Below, one piece after another: positions 28,574-40,730 of a DNA stretch of 64,000 nt. The DNA comes from Maniola hyperantus (Eukaryota > Arthropoda > Insecta > Lepidoptera > Nymphalidae), in NCBI RefSeq assembly GCF_902806685.2, contig NC_048550.1, forward strand, positions 10,707,383 through 10,771,382, in the 5' to 3' direction. Under the pieces are notes generated by a model. That model saw nothing but the letters and a program-made list of their open reading frames with translations. It had not been told where the DNA came from and ran no database searches. A program made the translations under genes and the position numbers. How positions within the stretch are numbered: position 1 is the first letter of the stretch; each line of letters opens with the position of its first letter.

Positions 28574-28779
28574 CGGGGCGGGGTGATTACGTAAAACGTT
28601 GCAGTAGCGACAGCAACGCGACAGCAGTAGCAATCCGACAGTTCATTTGCTGTCTCTCTTCTTCTTCTTATTTTGCTTTGTGGCTTTTGCTGTCTCTCTC
28701 TAGCGGGACGTTTGACAGCAATGATCGCGAGATTTACGCCTGTCGCAAGCCTGTCGCGAGATACGTAATTACCCCGCCG
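28574..28779. mobile_element. MITE beside a SINE tail
   Basis: Inverted ends CGGGGTGATTACGTA and TACGTAATTACCCCG. The interior has (TCTTC)-rich sequence. The SINE family-C tail (GTGAGCCGGCGATGGGTTGA) follows at once. Confidence 0.65.
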
Positions 28780-29164
28780 TGCTCTGTAGTGAGCCGGCGA
28801 TGGGTTGATCATGATGATGAATGATGACTAAACGAATGGACACGTATCACGTACCCACTCAACCCCAAAAAGGTATTCACCCAAAGGTCAATGTATAGAA
28901 AACACAAAACGAGGTTATAAGCTCTAATTTCTTAAGCCATTCAATTCACGCTTGCTTATTCAAAACATCATTATATTTGAGCGGTCCAGTAATTTGGGTT
29001 CCATGTTATTCGGGTTAATGGAAATTCCAAGTAAGTGGTTTTGAGGTCTTTAAATTCGGATCTATTCAACAAACAAGATTTCTTAGGGCTGCTTTTGGAC
29101 ATTATTTAATGTTTCTGAACTGTTTCCCACATTTCCTGAAATATATATAGATTCATTCATATAT

Positions 29165-29418
29165 ACAACTAGCCACCAACTAGCCTGTGATTGCGACTTC
29201 GTCCGCGTGGACTACACAAATTCCAAACCCCTATTTCACCCCCTTGGGGGTTGAATTTTCAAAAATCCTTTCTTAGCGGATGCCTTCTTCGTAATAGCTA
29301 TCTGCATGCCAAATTTCAGCCCGATCCGTTCAGTAGATTGAGCTGTGCGTTGATAGACTAGTCAGTCAGTCAGTCACTTTTTCCTTTCATATATTTTCCT
29401 TTTATATATTTAGATATA
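29165..29418 (+). mobile_element. Short interspersed repeat, family B
   Basis: Full-length sense copy with its terminal TTCCTTTTATATATTTAGAT duplicated. Confidence 0.7.
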
Positions 29419-29449
29419 GATGACAAGTTCCTTATGTACTTAATATGGC

Positions 29450-29567
29450 TAACGCTAGCGATACACGATCAAGTTTACCGTCAAGGTTTACAGCGTATGG
29501 CTTCAAGTAGGTAAGCATGATTCCATGCAAACTTGACAGGTAAACTTGATCGTGTATGGCTAGCGTA
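29450..29567. mobile_element. MITE with 30-bp inverted ends
   Basis: CGCTAGCGATACACGATCAA at the left, TTGATCGTGTATGGCTAGCG at the right. Inside them CAAGTTTACC and GGTAAACTTG also pair. Confidence 0.75.
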
Positions 29568-31295
29568 ATGGGAATGTCTTGATGTTAGTAGGTTTTTTTT
29601 TATTCATTATAGGTGCACGCTTGACCACGATCACACCTGATGGGAAGTGATGATGTGGCCTAAGATGGGACACGTTTGCCTCGAAGGTGCCTATTATAAT
29701 TGGCAGGAAACACTGATCTAGGAAGAGTATTCCGCGAAGTTGGAATGTTGACGACATAGGGGTGGAAATTCCCCGTGTATCTTGCGGTACCGGTGGTAGA
29801 AAGGTTCTGTAAATTACAACAGAAAATGTAGGAAACCTATAGAACGCGATGGGTTGAAATGGCAATCGGCGAAGGAACGCCCCGCACACCTCGACCTGTC
29901 AGATAATGCTTGCAACTTCATCCACGTGGGTTTAAGTTAGCTAAAGTTTCTGAGGGAACTTTATGATTTTCCTGGATTAAAATTGGGCTAAGTATCATCT
30001 TGTTAGCAACACAGTGGTTGTTACAAGTGTAAAATACTATGTGACCATCTGAACAACGTTTGATTAATTAGGACTTCTCCCAAGACTTCATAAAGCCATG
30101 TTGAAGGTGGGCTTCTTATAATCTGAAGGGCTAAAACCCATAAAATCATAATTGAACTGTAAAACAGGATATCATAACGCCAGAACGAAACAATATGCCT
30201 ACCGCCTTTATTTAGTCTGGCACATAACATAATTTAACCGTTAGCATAGAAAGTGAATGAAAAAAACTAGTCACATTATAGTCCGTACCATTCATTAATC
30301 TAGGCACGTGAATTGGGCCTACCCTCGGGCTCTTGGGGTTAATGACTTTAGAGAAAAGCTAAGCCGACGTTTCTAGCAATTATGAATAAACAATGCCCAC
30401 CTTACAATAGAGTCCTGCACTTATGGCGGCTAGACTTTTTTACTGTATTTTATCGTATTGTGGCAGTTCATGCGCCTTTTGATACAATACGACACGATAA
30501 GTTGCTAGCGCCATGTTATAATCTTGTAAGAAACCTGACTAACCCACTAAGGTCTTTCTTGGGTGGAATTCCTGAAAATCCTTTCTTCTTTTTAACCTTT
30601 CTAGTCATAGAAAAAAACGTTTTGTATGGCTGTGTCATTAGTACCATCGCTGTATTGTTACGAGCTTTTTGCAGTACCTAATGATAAAACCACTGTAAGT
30701 ACGTAACAAGTTGCTAACGCTTCACTGTATGATTTTTAAGTGACTGTGTTGTTATGTCGTTGCTGAAGAGTGAAGCACTAGCAACATCAGTGTGAGAAAG
30801 CTTTCTCGCGACATCGACAGAAATAGCAAAGCCGCGAGAAAATGTGTCACATTTTATTGTGCGCGGGCTATAACGGTCGAACGAAGATCGTATACGATAC
30901 ACGACACGACGTAACCGCAAGTCGTGAGGTGTGGTGGGCAATGGAAAAACGCCTGAACTGAATGAGATTATGGCAGTTTTAAATTTTATTTTAATTACGA
31001 GGTTTTATCTTATAAAACTTGGAGTTAAAGAACTTTTTCCCCTCATTCAGTTAAGTGGTTCTTTACTTCTATTTTCACCCAGTTTTCGTAACAAGCAAAG
31101 TTTTATATAGGGTAATTGTCATCTCAATTCTCAGCACAACAATTGATGAAAAGCAAACTAATACAGGCTTATTAAGCTGAAAAGCTTTTTTACTAAACCG
31201 CGAGCTTTTTAGGAAGTTTATTAGGAACTGAAAGCATTTTCTGTCTCAATTCTCTTAGTAAGGGTTTAAGTAGGAAAGAGTGACTAAAGAAATTG
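29568..31295. other. Non-coding stretch
   Basis: No gene recognised. It holds a retroposon 3' end scrap (29625-29680), a half copy of MITE F (29850-29905) and a short imperfect palindrome at about 30455-30505 (ATCGTATTGT / ACAATACGA). Confidence 0.4.
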
Positions 31296-31299
31296 ATTC

Positions 31300-31521
31300 A
31301 GTACCCTTATTATAAATGCGAAAGTGTGTTTGTTTGTTGGTTTGTTGGTTTGTCCTTCAATCACGTCGCAACGGTGCAACGGATTGACGTGATTTTTCAT
31401 TAGCATAGATAAAGACCTGGAGAGTGACGTAGGCTACTTTTCAACCCGGAGAATCAAAGAGTTCCCACGGGATTTTTAAAAACCTAACTCTACGCGGACG
31501 AAGTCGCGGGCATCAGCTAGT
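31300..31521 (-). mobile_element. Short interspersed repeat, family A (variant)
   Basis: Full-length reversed copy, ACCCTTATTATAAATGCGAA to CGGGCATCAGCTAGTTC. Confidence 0.75.
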
Positions 31522-31977
31522 TCTATAATAAGGAATTATCAATGGACAGGGTTATTGAACAAATAAAATGGCACCGACTCATTGGTGCTTATGCACCAAT
31601 GCAACCTCAGTGACGTCTGGATTTCAAACGGGTCGTTCATTAGTATCTAAGAGGTGGCGCTGATTTATTTGGTTTCTAAACCATAAATTGAATTGAAATT
31701 TTGTTCGCTTGAACATATCTTGTCATTTATATCAATGCATCACATCACATCACATCGCAAAGTATAGCATTACGTCAAAGCTGGTAGCTCAGCTTTATCC
31801 CGAAATATCTGACTCAACAGCTTGATTAAAGTTTAATGAGCACCTCAGAAGCTGCCAAACACAGGGTTGTTTAGATAATAAGATGAATGGTATTCATCGA
31901 CAAAAGTTATTCCAATATTTACTGAGATTTGAATATTTTCTCGTCTCTTCGAACTGTCAAGGAGGTATTTTGTCAAT

Positions 31978-32154
31978 ATAAGTCCCGCTACTTGCTATTG
32001 CGCTGGAACCATGTCTCATTAACATCAAAATGACGTCATTTTGACGTCATTTGACGTATTATTAAGTAAAAATATACCATCAGCTCGAAACTTCAGTCTA
32101 GTGCTGACGTCACTAAAATGACGGCCACGCGCATTAGCAATTTTCGGGACTTAT
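31978..32154. mobile_element. MITE family E
   Basis: Reversed relative to the copies at 9372 and 12301. TATAAGTCCCGCTACTTGCT at the left, CGGGACTTATAT at the right, with the motif TGACGTCATTTTGACGTCAT inside. Confidence 0.8.
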
Positions 32155-32205
32155 ATCTCTGTCACCTCAAATTGAGACGAATTTTAGATCAAACTCTTTG
32201 TCTTA

Positions 32206-32363
32206 CCCCCGTTTCCACTTGTCGTTTGTCGCTTGATGTTCCAGTGGCAGTACATTTTGACACAAAATCGGTTTCCGGCAAGTGTGAATAGCTTCATATG
32301 AAATGTTCTGCCACTGGAACATACGATTTCAATCTGGACCCGACCATCGACAAGTGGGAACGG
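32206..32363. mobile_element. MITE with two-part inverted repeat
   Basis: CCCGTTTCCACTTGTCG pairs with CGACAAGTGGGAACGG, and inside it GATGTTCCAGTGGCAG pairs with CTGCCACTGGAACAT. Confidence 0.75.
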
Positions 32364-32472
32364 AGGTTAACTTAACTTTTACCTCATTATGACCTCATTA
32401 TTTATTATCTTGCCCGATGTAACTAAAAAAAGACAGAGATATAGCGCAAAATTCAGCTGTTTTGCAAGATTT

Positions 32473-32604
32473 ACCGTCGCACTCAGAGTCGCTAATCGTT
32501 ACTTATAATTGAGTTAAAACGAGACAGATTTATGTGAGAGATATACCTAGCTCTGTCTCGTTTAACTCAATCTTAAGTAACGATTAAGCGACTCTGAGTA
32601 CGGC
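32473..32604. mobile_element. Palindromic MITE
   Basis: CACTCAGAGTCGCTAATCGT pairs with ACGATTAAGCGACTCTGAGT, continuing through TTGAGTTAAAACGAGACAGA / TCTGTCTCGTTTAACTCAA. The arms are about 55 bp and the loop is under 30 bp. Confidence 0.8.
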
Positions 32605-33855
32605 TGTTATATACAAAGTTAAGTATACAAAGTTGCAGAAGTTGACTTGCTGCATGTGTCTTCACTCTTCACTGTAAATATGACGTGAAGATTTTTACTC
32701 TATCAGACCCGCACTAAGAAAAGATGTCCAGAAATTCTATCCGGGTCAATTAGTGATGTAATATTATGGCGCTTCATTAATGCGAACCCAATAATGAACC
32801 GTTCAATTCAAGCATTAATTTCAGCACAAGGTGTTGATATTATAAAAGGCGGTATTATAATATAATCCCAGGGCCTCGCCCAACAAGGCGTTAATTAATT
32901 CCTATTCAGCTCCATAGGCCTTGCTGGCGAGAGGTTTTAAGCTTGTTATACTTAAGTAATTTTCCGAGATCGCTTTATTGTTCTAGTGCAGTGTTTTATA
33001 CTGGCGTTAGGGGGAAATGTGAATTAGGTTATATGCGCTCTACCTATTTACACAACCTTATTTGGCATATTAGGGCCTAATAATTCTTAGGATTAATTTA
33101 CATCAAAAATTATATACAGCGTAAGGACTTCTATGTAAGAACACATGCATTTTTCGTAATTTTTTCTGTGTAAAAAATTTGTGCATTAGGTACGTTGTAG
33201 AGAAAGAGGTAAATATATATTATGTCAAATTTAATTTGACGTTCGACTCTCTGTCAGTGTGAATCAGCCTTTAGGCTTCGTGTTCTGTTACAGACCGAAC
33301 ATACTTTTAATATTAAGTAGGATGCAGAAAGTAAAAGTTAGTTATGTAACAAGTAAGGTGATTACACAACAACATTTCATATTCTTGTTCAAATGTTGAA
33401 CAAGTTTAAATTAACTGTGATATACTGTAAATGGCACTCTACGCTCGCGACTCGGGTTAACATTAATTACACATTGTGCAACTGACTTTAAAATTAGCTA
33501 CGAATGTACCTACAAACTTCAAGTAGGTATAATATTTACAAATTTAAACTCTGAACTTTTCATTTTAATTAAAACATTTTCGGCTTTTTACAAATCTCTT
33601 CACTTTCTATAGGTATCTCTATATTTATAACTAGCTTATGCCCGCGACTCCGTCCGCGAGGACTGCTCAAATTTACTGAAAACTACTCATCCGATCTCAA
33701 AAAAAATTCACTGCATTATTCCCGAGTGCTATGAGGCTATATTGTAACACGTAGAGAAGTCGCGTGTCAAAGCACCAAGTTATACCACACCTACATCATA
33801 TTGTAGGAGGTAAATGAGTCAAGAATCGTAAAGCCATAAAGATAACGGCCACGTA
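32605..33855. other. Non-coding stretch
   Basis: AT-rich, no gene seen. A scrap of family B (TAGCTTATGCCCGCGACTCC) lies at about 33632-33680. Confidence 0.4.
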
Positions 33856-33858
33856 TGA

Positions 33859-34020
33859 AGTATCGCGACAGGTCGAGATGGCAATCAGGGTATGAGGTGG
33901 GGGGATGCCCCGCACACCCGTACAGAGCCCGCGCTCGCCCGCATTGGGTTAGCACGGGGACTGTGCGGGTGTCCGGGGCGTCTTCACCCCGATTGCCATC
34001 TCGACCTGTCGCTCACTATA
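33859..34020. mobile_element. MITE family F, full length
   Basis: GCGACAGGTCGAGATGGCAA … TTGCCATCTCGACCTGTCGC, with the same GC-rich core as the copy at 17970. Confidence 0.85.
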
Positions 34021-35290
34021 GGTACGTAGCTTTATGTGAATATTGATGCCATTAAATTATGTCATTACTTCTTATATAAGCTTTTATTGGGCCGAGGTTA
34101 CGGAGGTACTGTTTTACGCTAGATATAATAGTATATTTTAGTTTTGGGGTTTGGAGATCAATATGCAACAGTCCTATACTAATCTGAACAGAATCCAAAA
34201 AAAATTGCCTTTCGAAATGGTCGTAGGTAGCACGAAACGACTGTACCTTTTTTTTCGGATTTCGGTACATCAGCGTATACCAACGCATCAATACTATGAG
34301 CCAGTATCTACTATCTACTCAAAATTTCGTATGTAAATCCGTAAGTTTTTACTTTGTGTGCCCGGGATGGCACCCTGGATCATTATACTGTTGTATAAGT
34401 CAAGATTTCATTAATTCATTTAAATGAATTAATAGTTTAATAATAATAACGTTCATGTAGGTATACCTATGTATGTATAGTTGCATTACGACTCCCCAAT
34501 ATCTTACAGTTCTATAAGTTCTTAAGTATGGGGTATCTTTAAGAGATCACTGGTAGTGATAAGGTCGCCCTTTGTTTTAAGCATATCCTGATTTTTTTTC
34601 TCTTTGTCATATTATTAAGCAATAAAGATGTTTTAAATTAAATTAAATTTAATTAAAAATGGTTGCAGACTTAACTGAATTAACAAATATTAAAATTAAA
34701 CCTAAGAGAGAAATAGGCAAGAAATGTAAAACATAATACATACAATCTCAAGATACAAGGGCGTTAATTAATTCTTCATCAGCCCCTTTTGCTTTCACCA
34801 GCGAGAAGTTGGGCTTGTTCGCACAATTTAATGATACTTTAGTGAGTTTAAAATAAGATTTACAGAGCCTCATAGACGGGCTAGTGTTTGATCTCTATCT
34901 CTACATAGTATAAAAAAAAGTCGCTTCCCGCTCTGTCTGTATGTATGAACGCGTAGATCTTTTAAACTACGCAACGGATTTTAATGCGGTTTTCACCAAT
35001 AGATAGAGTGATTTAAGAGGAAGGTTTATAGGTATAGTTTAATAATTGATTTGTGCTAATTTGTTGAAAAATTACGATAATTGTTCAAGATTTCGGAAGA
35101 AATCAAGCTGACTGAGAGCTTTCATCGAAAATGCTGTCTTATTGTTTTGAAATAAGTATAACAAAATAACCACAGTGACAACATCAGTATCTACATTGCA
35201 CGCCGTGTAAAGCCGGGGCGGATCACTAGTATTTTCTAAATAGGATTTGTAGAGCCGCCTAACAGCTTTAATTTTTTTTGCTGGCAGATA
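34021..35290. other. Non-coding stretch with repeat remnants
   Basis: No gene. A LINE 3' UTR scrap (GATCACTGGTAGTGATAAGG; also at 53828-53872) lies at about 34540-34660 and ends in AATAAAG plus an AT tail. Another lepidopteran interspersed repeat (AACGCGTAGATCTTTTAAAC to GGGGCGGATCACTAGT) covers about 34905-35231. Confidence 0.45.
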
Positions 35291-35293
35291 ATA

Positions 35294-35516
35294 TTACTAG
35301 ATGAGGCCCGCGACTTCGCCCGCGTGGATTAAGGTTTTTAAAAATCCCGTGGGAACTCTTTGATTTTCCGGTATAAAAAGTAGCCTATGTCCTTTCCCGG
35401 GATGCAAGCTATCTGTGTACCAAATTTCATCAAAATCAGTTGAGCGGATGGATCGTGAAAAGCTAGCAGACAGACAGAAAGAAAGACACACATTCGCATT
35501 TATAATATTAGTATGG
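35294..35516 (+). mobile_element. Short interspersed repeat, family A
   Basis: Full-length sense copy ending TTTATAATATTAGTATGGA. Confidence 0.8.
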
Positions 35517-35560
35517 AAGTATGGATATATAGGTTACAGCATCAATTAGACATATAGATT

Positions 35561-35745
35561 ACTAGCTGATACACGCGACTTCGTCCGCATGGATTAAGGT
35601 TTTTAAGAGTCCAATGCGAACTTTTTGATTTTCCGGGATAAAAAGTAGCCTATGTGACTCTCCACGTTTCTAACTATGCGCCTATATAATCGGGGCGTCC
35701 CCCGCCTTGTACCCCGATTGCCATCTTGACCTGTCGCGTACTATA
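35561..35745 (+). mobile_element. Family A repeat cut by a half MITE F
   Basis: The family-A copy stops at about 35688, and a single MITE F end (TTGCCATCTTGACCTGTCGC) follows directly, suggesting insertion then partial loss. Confidence 0.6.
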
Positions 35746-36066
35746 TCTATGCAACTTTGTAGCCCGCTCGCAAGCCACTTTGCGATAGCATCTTCGATAG
35801 CAGCTCAATCATAACTGAAATACCGTATTTTAAACTGTGGTCTGATTAAATTGTATAAAGTGGTTAAACAGACTTCAGAGTATTAAACTGAGATTGCGGT
35901 TGTAAATCTCGTAATTTAACAAGATTACGAAGCAATATTCGAGATTCTAAAATCTTGATTAGGTAGAAGAAGATTGGCGCTACAATGCGGAGGGTTAGAT
36001 GAGAAATGTTATAAGATTTGTATTTTAATCAGATGTAGATATTATAGAAACGATCTATGCAATTTT

Positions 36067-36290
36067 TTCAAAGATCATCATCATCATCATCATCATCATG
36101 ATCAACTCATCGCTGACTCGCAACAAAGTACGGGTCTTCTCTCAGAATAAGAATTGGTTTAGCCATAGTCTACCACGCTGGCCAAGTGCAGATTGGCAGA
36201 CTTCACACACCTTTGAGAAAAGAACATTATTGAGAACTCTCAGGCATGCCTGTATCCTCACGATGTCTTCCTTCACCGTTAACATACCTA
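36067..36290 (-). mobile_element. tRNA-headed SINE (family C), head missing
   Basis: Begins with a (CAT)n run and carries TCTTCTCTCAGAATAAGAAT and ATGTCTTCCTTCACCGTTAA. Confidence 0.65.
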
Positions 36291-36340
36291 TTAAAAAGTG
36301 TAGTTGGTACTTGAAGTAAAGGTAAAAACACTATTTTAAA

Positions 36341-36850
36341 AACTAGATGATGCTTGCGCCTTCGTCTGCGTGCATTTAGGTTTGTAAAAATCCTGTATGG
36401 TAGGAGCTCTTCAATTTTCCGGGATAAAAATAGCCTATGTCCTTTCCAGGGATGCAAGCTATTTCTGTACCAAATTTCGTCAAAATCGGTTGAACGGTTG
36501 AGTCGTGAAAAGCTAGTAGACAGACAGACAGACACACTTTCGCATTTATAATAATACTAGAAGATGCCCGCGACTTCATCCGCGTAGATTTAGGTTTTTA
36601 AAAATCCCGTGGGAACAATTTCCGGGATGAAAAGTAGCCTATGTCCTTCCCCGGACTGCGAGCTATCTCTGTAGACTCTGTACCAAATTTCGTCAAAATC
36701 GGTTAAACGGATGGGCCGTGAAAGGCTAGCAGACAGACAGACACACTTTTGCATTTATAATATTAGTATGGATTAGTAGGTAGGTATACCAGTATGGATT
36801 GGTTGCTTGCAACCTTGTCCGCATGGATTTAGGTTTTTAAAAAGTACTTT
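36341..36850 (+). mobile_element. Three head-to-tail family A repeats
   Basis: Two full copies (36341-36556 and 36558-36775) and a third start (36795-36850) follow each other in the same orientation with almost no spacer. Confidence 0.75.
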
Positions 36851-37026
36851 ATATCTGAGTTTGTTTCAGTTTTTCTGTAAGTACCTAGGTACTAAAATAA
36901 AGCAAAAACTCTTGAACTAATTCCTGGCTACGGCCTTGCTACCTACCTACAAAAAAAATCATACATATAAAAAGGAGTTATTCAAAATAGCTGCACTAGC
37001 CGCAGGTTTTAGCCTAGTTTTATGTT

Positions 37027-37408
37027 TTTAGGGTTCAGTACTTCAAAAGGAAAAATTAACCCTTATAGGATCACTTCGTTGTCTGTCTGTCCGTCTATCG
37101 TGTCTGTCAAGAAATGAAATTATGAAATTTGGTAGGTAGATAGGCCTCATAGCACAAGTAAAGGAATAAATCCGAAAACCGTGAATTTGTGGTTGCATCA
37201 CAAAAAATATTAATAAGAGTTTCAATTTTAAAAGTAAGATAACTATACCAAGTGGGGTATCATATGAAAAGGCTTTACTTGTACATTCTAAAACAGATTT
37301 TTATGCATAATACGAATAGTTTTTGATTTATCGTGCAAAATGTCGAAAAAAATACCCGAGTACGGAACCCTCGTCGCGCGAGTCTGACTCGCACTTGGGC
37401 GGTTTTTC
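37027..37408 (+). mobile_element. Interspersed repeat family D
   Basis: TAGGGTTCAGTACTTCAAAA at the left; CGCGCGAGTCTGACTCGCAC and TTGGGCGG at the right. About 380 bp, no coding frame. Confidence 0.75.
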
Positions 37409-37689
37409 TACTGGATTTTAGTATTACAAACATGAAACAGTGTTAATAAAATATTGTGTATGACACACGCTATTGCACGCCGCAGCCTAATCCTATCAAA
37501 AGCTTCCGAATACCTGCATAGCAAAAATAAAATATTGATGCTGTACAGGCAAGCTTTGCAAAATTGTTTTTGTGGTCTCTATAGTACGATGATAAAAAAC
37601 AAGGTTACTAATAGCACAGTATAAAGAGGGACACAGTAGTCCAACGCCTTTCATCTCGTGGTAAATGATGACCACGACAACCCTTCAAC

Positions 37690-37991
37690 ATACTTAGGGC
37701 CCTTTTTTTCCGTGGGGAAATCCTCATGAATACCACCGCACCCGTGCAGGCACGGAGGTTATGTCGGACTCTTACCGACTAAAGCCCCACGATGTTCCAC
37801 GCATCGCCTGGTGGCTGGGCTACGGGGCCAAACACGTTCGCGCAACCCAGTCAGCGGCGCCTGCTGTGGACCTACCTCAGGGGACCAATAAAGTCCCTAC
37901 ACACCGTCTAAGGCGCACCAGAAACACGAAGGTGCGCCTTCCGACTCGAGGACTGGTTTCTTTCCGGACGATAGACTATACTTAGGGCCCT
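37690..37991 (-). mobile_element. GC-rich poly(A) retroposon with 14-bp target duplication
   Basis: ATACTTAGGGCCCT occurs at 37690-37703 and 37978-37991. Between them lie 274 bp that, on the minus strand, end in GGATTTCCCCACGG plus an A-run abutting the left duplicate. This is a target-primed insertion in the minus sense. The interior is GC-rich, unlike its flanks, and resembles an R1-type LINE 3' UTR or a SINE derived from one; that family assignment is inference. Confidence 0.8.
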
Positions 37992-38049
37992 AACTTAATT
38001 ACATAGGACAGTTCGGTTCACTTTTTCAGCCCACACTTACCGCACTACA

Positions 38050-38172
38050 TTGCTCTGTCTGTCGTTGAGACCGACAAAACGTCACATAGGTATGAGTGAC
38101 AGAGACAGCGCTCTACGAAACCGAAATCTCATTCTAAAGGTCGATGTGCAATATTTCCTGCCGGGTACTGTA
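38050..38172. mobile_element. MITE family G, half
   Basis: GAGACCGACAAAACGTCACA then TCTAAAGGTCGATGTGCAAT and GGGTACTGTAG. The left terminal repeat is absent. Confidence 0.6.
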
Positions 38173-38340
38173 GTTGTAGTTATAATATTTAAAGGCAATA
38201 AGCTTGCATCACGAAGTAAGCTCACCGCAGAGGGACAACAGAACTATGTAGGTACCTAGTTTCAGATACAGATAACGAGTTGCGAACTGCTCCAGGTGCG
38301 CTTTATTGTGTTTACACACCGCTTGAAGGCTAGTTCCACT

Positions 38341-38635
38341 TCTGTACCCGTAGTACAAGATTTTACGTCTCACCAAACCAAACCAAATTCGAGAGTCGAA
38401 ATTCTTCCGCGTTACAGTAAACTGGATCTTAAATGCCTTGTTTTAAAGCTCAAGTTTGTCTACACTTCTACAGCCAGCGCTCCAAGCGGAAACATTGCGA
38501 AATTAAAATCAGTGGCATTGAATATTTGACTTCAATTCAAGGCTGTTTAGGTCCATTTTACTGTAACGCGGAAGTATTTCGACTCTCGAATTTGGTTTGG
38601 TTTGGTGAGACGTAAAATCTTGTACTACGGGTACT
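38341..38635. mobile_element. MITE with about 85-bp nearly perfect inverted ends
   Basis: GTACCCGTAGTACAAGATTT … CGCGTTACAGTAAACTGGA at the left is mirrored by TCCATTTTACTGTAACGCG … AAATCTTGTACTACGGGTAC at the right. Few mismatches suggest a young insertion. The open frames inside it are by-products. Confidence 0.85.
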
Positions 38636-39029
38636 GAACGTAGAATTGGATTCGATATTCGCAGTAGTTTCATTACTGACACAGGCTAAAGACAACTCTA
38701 GTGGAATTTTTATTCGGCAACTTTTTGCGCTTATTGCTGATGCCTTCTGGAAAATCTACAAAGTAGAATAATTTTTTACCACACAAATGAAATAAAGTTA
38801 TAAATTAGTAAGTATAAATTATTGTTATATGAGATATAATTAATATCTCGTTTTGTTTAGCCAAAACTTTTTCTAATTCGTTCAAGATTTTCCCGCAGTA
38901 ATTTGAAATTTATCGCCATAATAAAATATTTCGTAGTAGGTAAAGTTTTTCGATAACATGTCGCTTATAATTATTGCTTCCTAGGCTTGAGTCCATACAT
39001 TTCTGTCCATCCCCCTTTGGTAAATAGAT

Positions 39030-39275
39030 AGCTGCATGCCGGGGATGGACATAGGCTGGGTAGTTTTTGCCCCAGAAAATAAAAGAGTTCCCACGGGATA
39101 TTCGAGAAACTGAATTCCACGAGGATGAATTCGTGGGCATGATCTATTTGGTACAGAGATAGCTTGCATCCCGGATATAGGATAGATACGTTTTATCCCG
39201 GAAAATCTAAGAGTTCCCTTGGGATTTTATAAAACCCTAAATCCACGGGAATGAAATCACGGGCATCATCTAGTT
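39030..39275 (-). mobile_element. Two partial family A repeats
   Basis: Two reversed partial copies meet at about 39150; each contains GAGTTCCCACGGGAT or its variant. Confidence 0.65.
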
Positions 39276-39825
39276 ATTTAAATAATAAACTAGGTAGGTA
39301 CTATAGCTGTTTGGTATTAATAGAGTCGAAAGCACGGTATATGACTTTGTTTCTCCAAGGAAGTAAAGAAAATAAATAACGTGCTTCAGGAATATTTTCC
39401 CCCGTCGGTTGCCTTATTGTTATCGTTGTTTTATTGCGTCCGAACATGTCATAGTTGACCTCTCGTGGTGGCCCTGATTAGCCGAGCATACGGGTGTTCA
39501 CGAACCATTAGCTTCCTTCGAAAGAATAAACATCGGGCGCTGCTCTGCCGTGCCAAGACAATACGCTGTATCTTCAGATACGTTGTTTTGTGGTAACAGC
39601 GATAAAATATGACTATGGGAGCCCCCTGAAATATTTATTTTATTCTGGTTTTCAGTATTTGTGAAAAATTTAACTGTCTAACTATCCCGGTTCACGATAT
39701 ACAGCCTGGTGACTGACGGACAGACAGTAATAGGGTCCGACTTTACCCTTTGGGTACGGAACCCTAAAAAATTAGGTTGTGCATCCCTGTGTATAAATAG
39801 GAATAAACGTATATTTTTTAGTACA

Positions 39826-40088
39826 CTGATCATTACTACATCACACTACTGAGCACAGATCTCCTCTCAGAATGAAAAGGGTTTAGGCCGTAGTCCGCCA
39901 CGTTGGCCATGAACGGATTGGCAGCCTTCACACACCTTTGAGAACATTATGGATAACTCTCAGGCATGCCGGTCCTTCACGAAGTTTTCCTACACCATTA
40001 AAGTAGGCGATATGTAATTGCTTAAAACGCACATTGCCCAAAAAGTTACGTGTCGGAATCAAACCCCCGACCTCCTGAATCACGGCTC
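39826..40088 (-). mobile_element. tRNA-headed SINE (family C)
   Basis: Reversed copy with CCTCTCAGAATGAAAAGGGT and, at the right, the degraded head (ATCAAACCCCCGACCTCCTG). Confidence 0.65.
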
Positions 40089-40556
40089 TAGATAGGCAAA
40101 TATGACTATCTAAAGCAAATACGAGTACCTATATCATTAGGAAATAGGTAGATACCTTTTCTTTTATCCCTAACCTTTCCTTGCAATAAGAAAATGCCTT
40201 ATCTCCCGAGCTTAGTGCAACAGAAATGAGAAAGAGGATTTTACCTTTAATCGACTGAAGATAAGGAACAACGGTTCTTAGTAATGCCATATTATCCACT
40301 TACCCTACTTTCCTGAAATTGGATGTGACACAACCTTAAATGTAAGGGGCGGGTCAGACCAATGATAGCCCGCTATGGACAGTTTTATCAGCGAAAATAG
40401 ATACCCATAAGTATCTAGTTATGGAAACATGGATTTATTCACCATCATACTTTTTTATTTGGGACATTAAAAATTGGTTACGATCAGTAAACTTAATGAT
40501 AATTTATAGATAACATAATATTAGACGTGCGTTTCGCATTTTACAGTGCAGTCAAG

Positions 40557-40572
40557 CCCCCCCCCCCCCCCC
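40557..40572. repeat. C16 homopolymer
   Basis: An uninterrupted run of sixteen C, next to the MITE at 40590. Such runs are prone to assembly error. Confidence 0.8.
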
Positions 40573-40589
40573 TTTAAAACTAAGCGTTA

Positions 40590-40730
40590 CAGCGATCACG
40601 CACTCAATCGATCCAAATCCGTGAAAATACGGATATAAAAAATATCTACGACATTATGTCATAAGCTACCATACAAAACTAAAAGGAACGTATTTTCACG
40701 GACTCGGATCGGATGAGTGCGTTACCGCCG
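40590..40730. mobile_element. MITE with about 40-bp inverted ends
   Basis: GCGATCACGCACTCAATCGA and AAATCCGTGAAAATACG at the left; CGTATTTTCACGGACTCGGA and GATGAGTGCGTTACCGC at the right. Confidence 0.75.

Noticed and set aside
28561..28824. Open frames on both strands of about 90 codons
   Set aside because: They lie across a MITE with inverted ends and a SINE tail.
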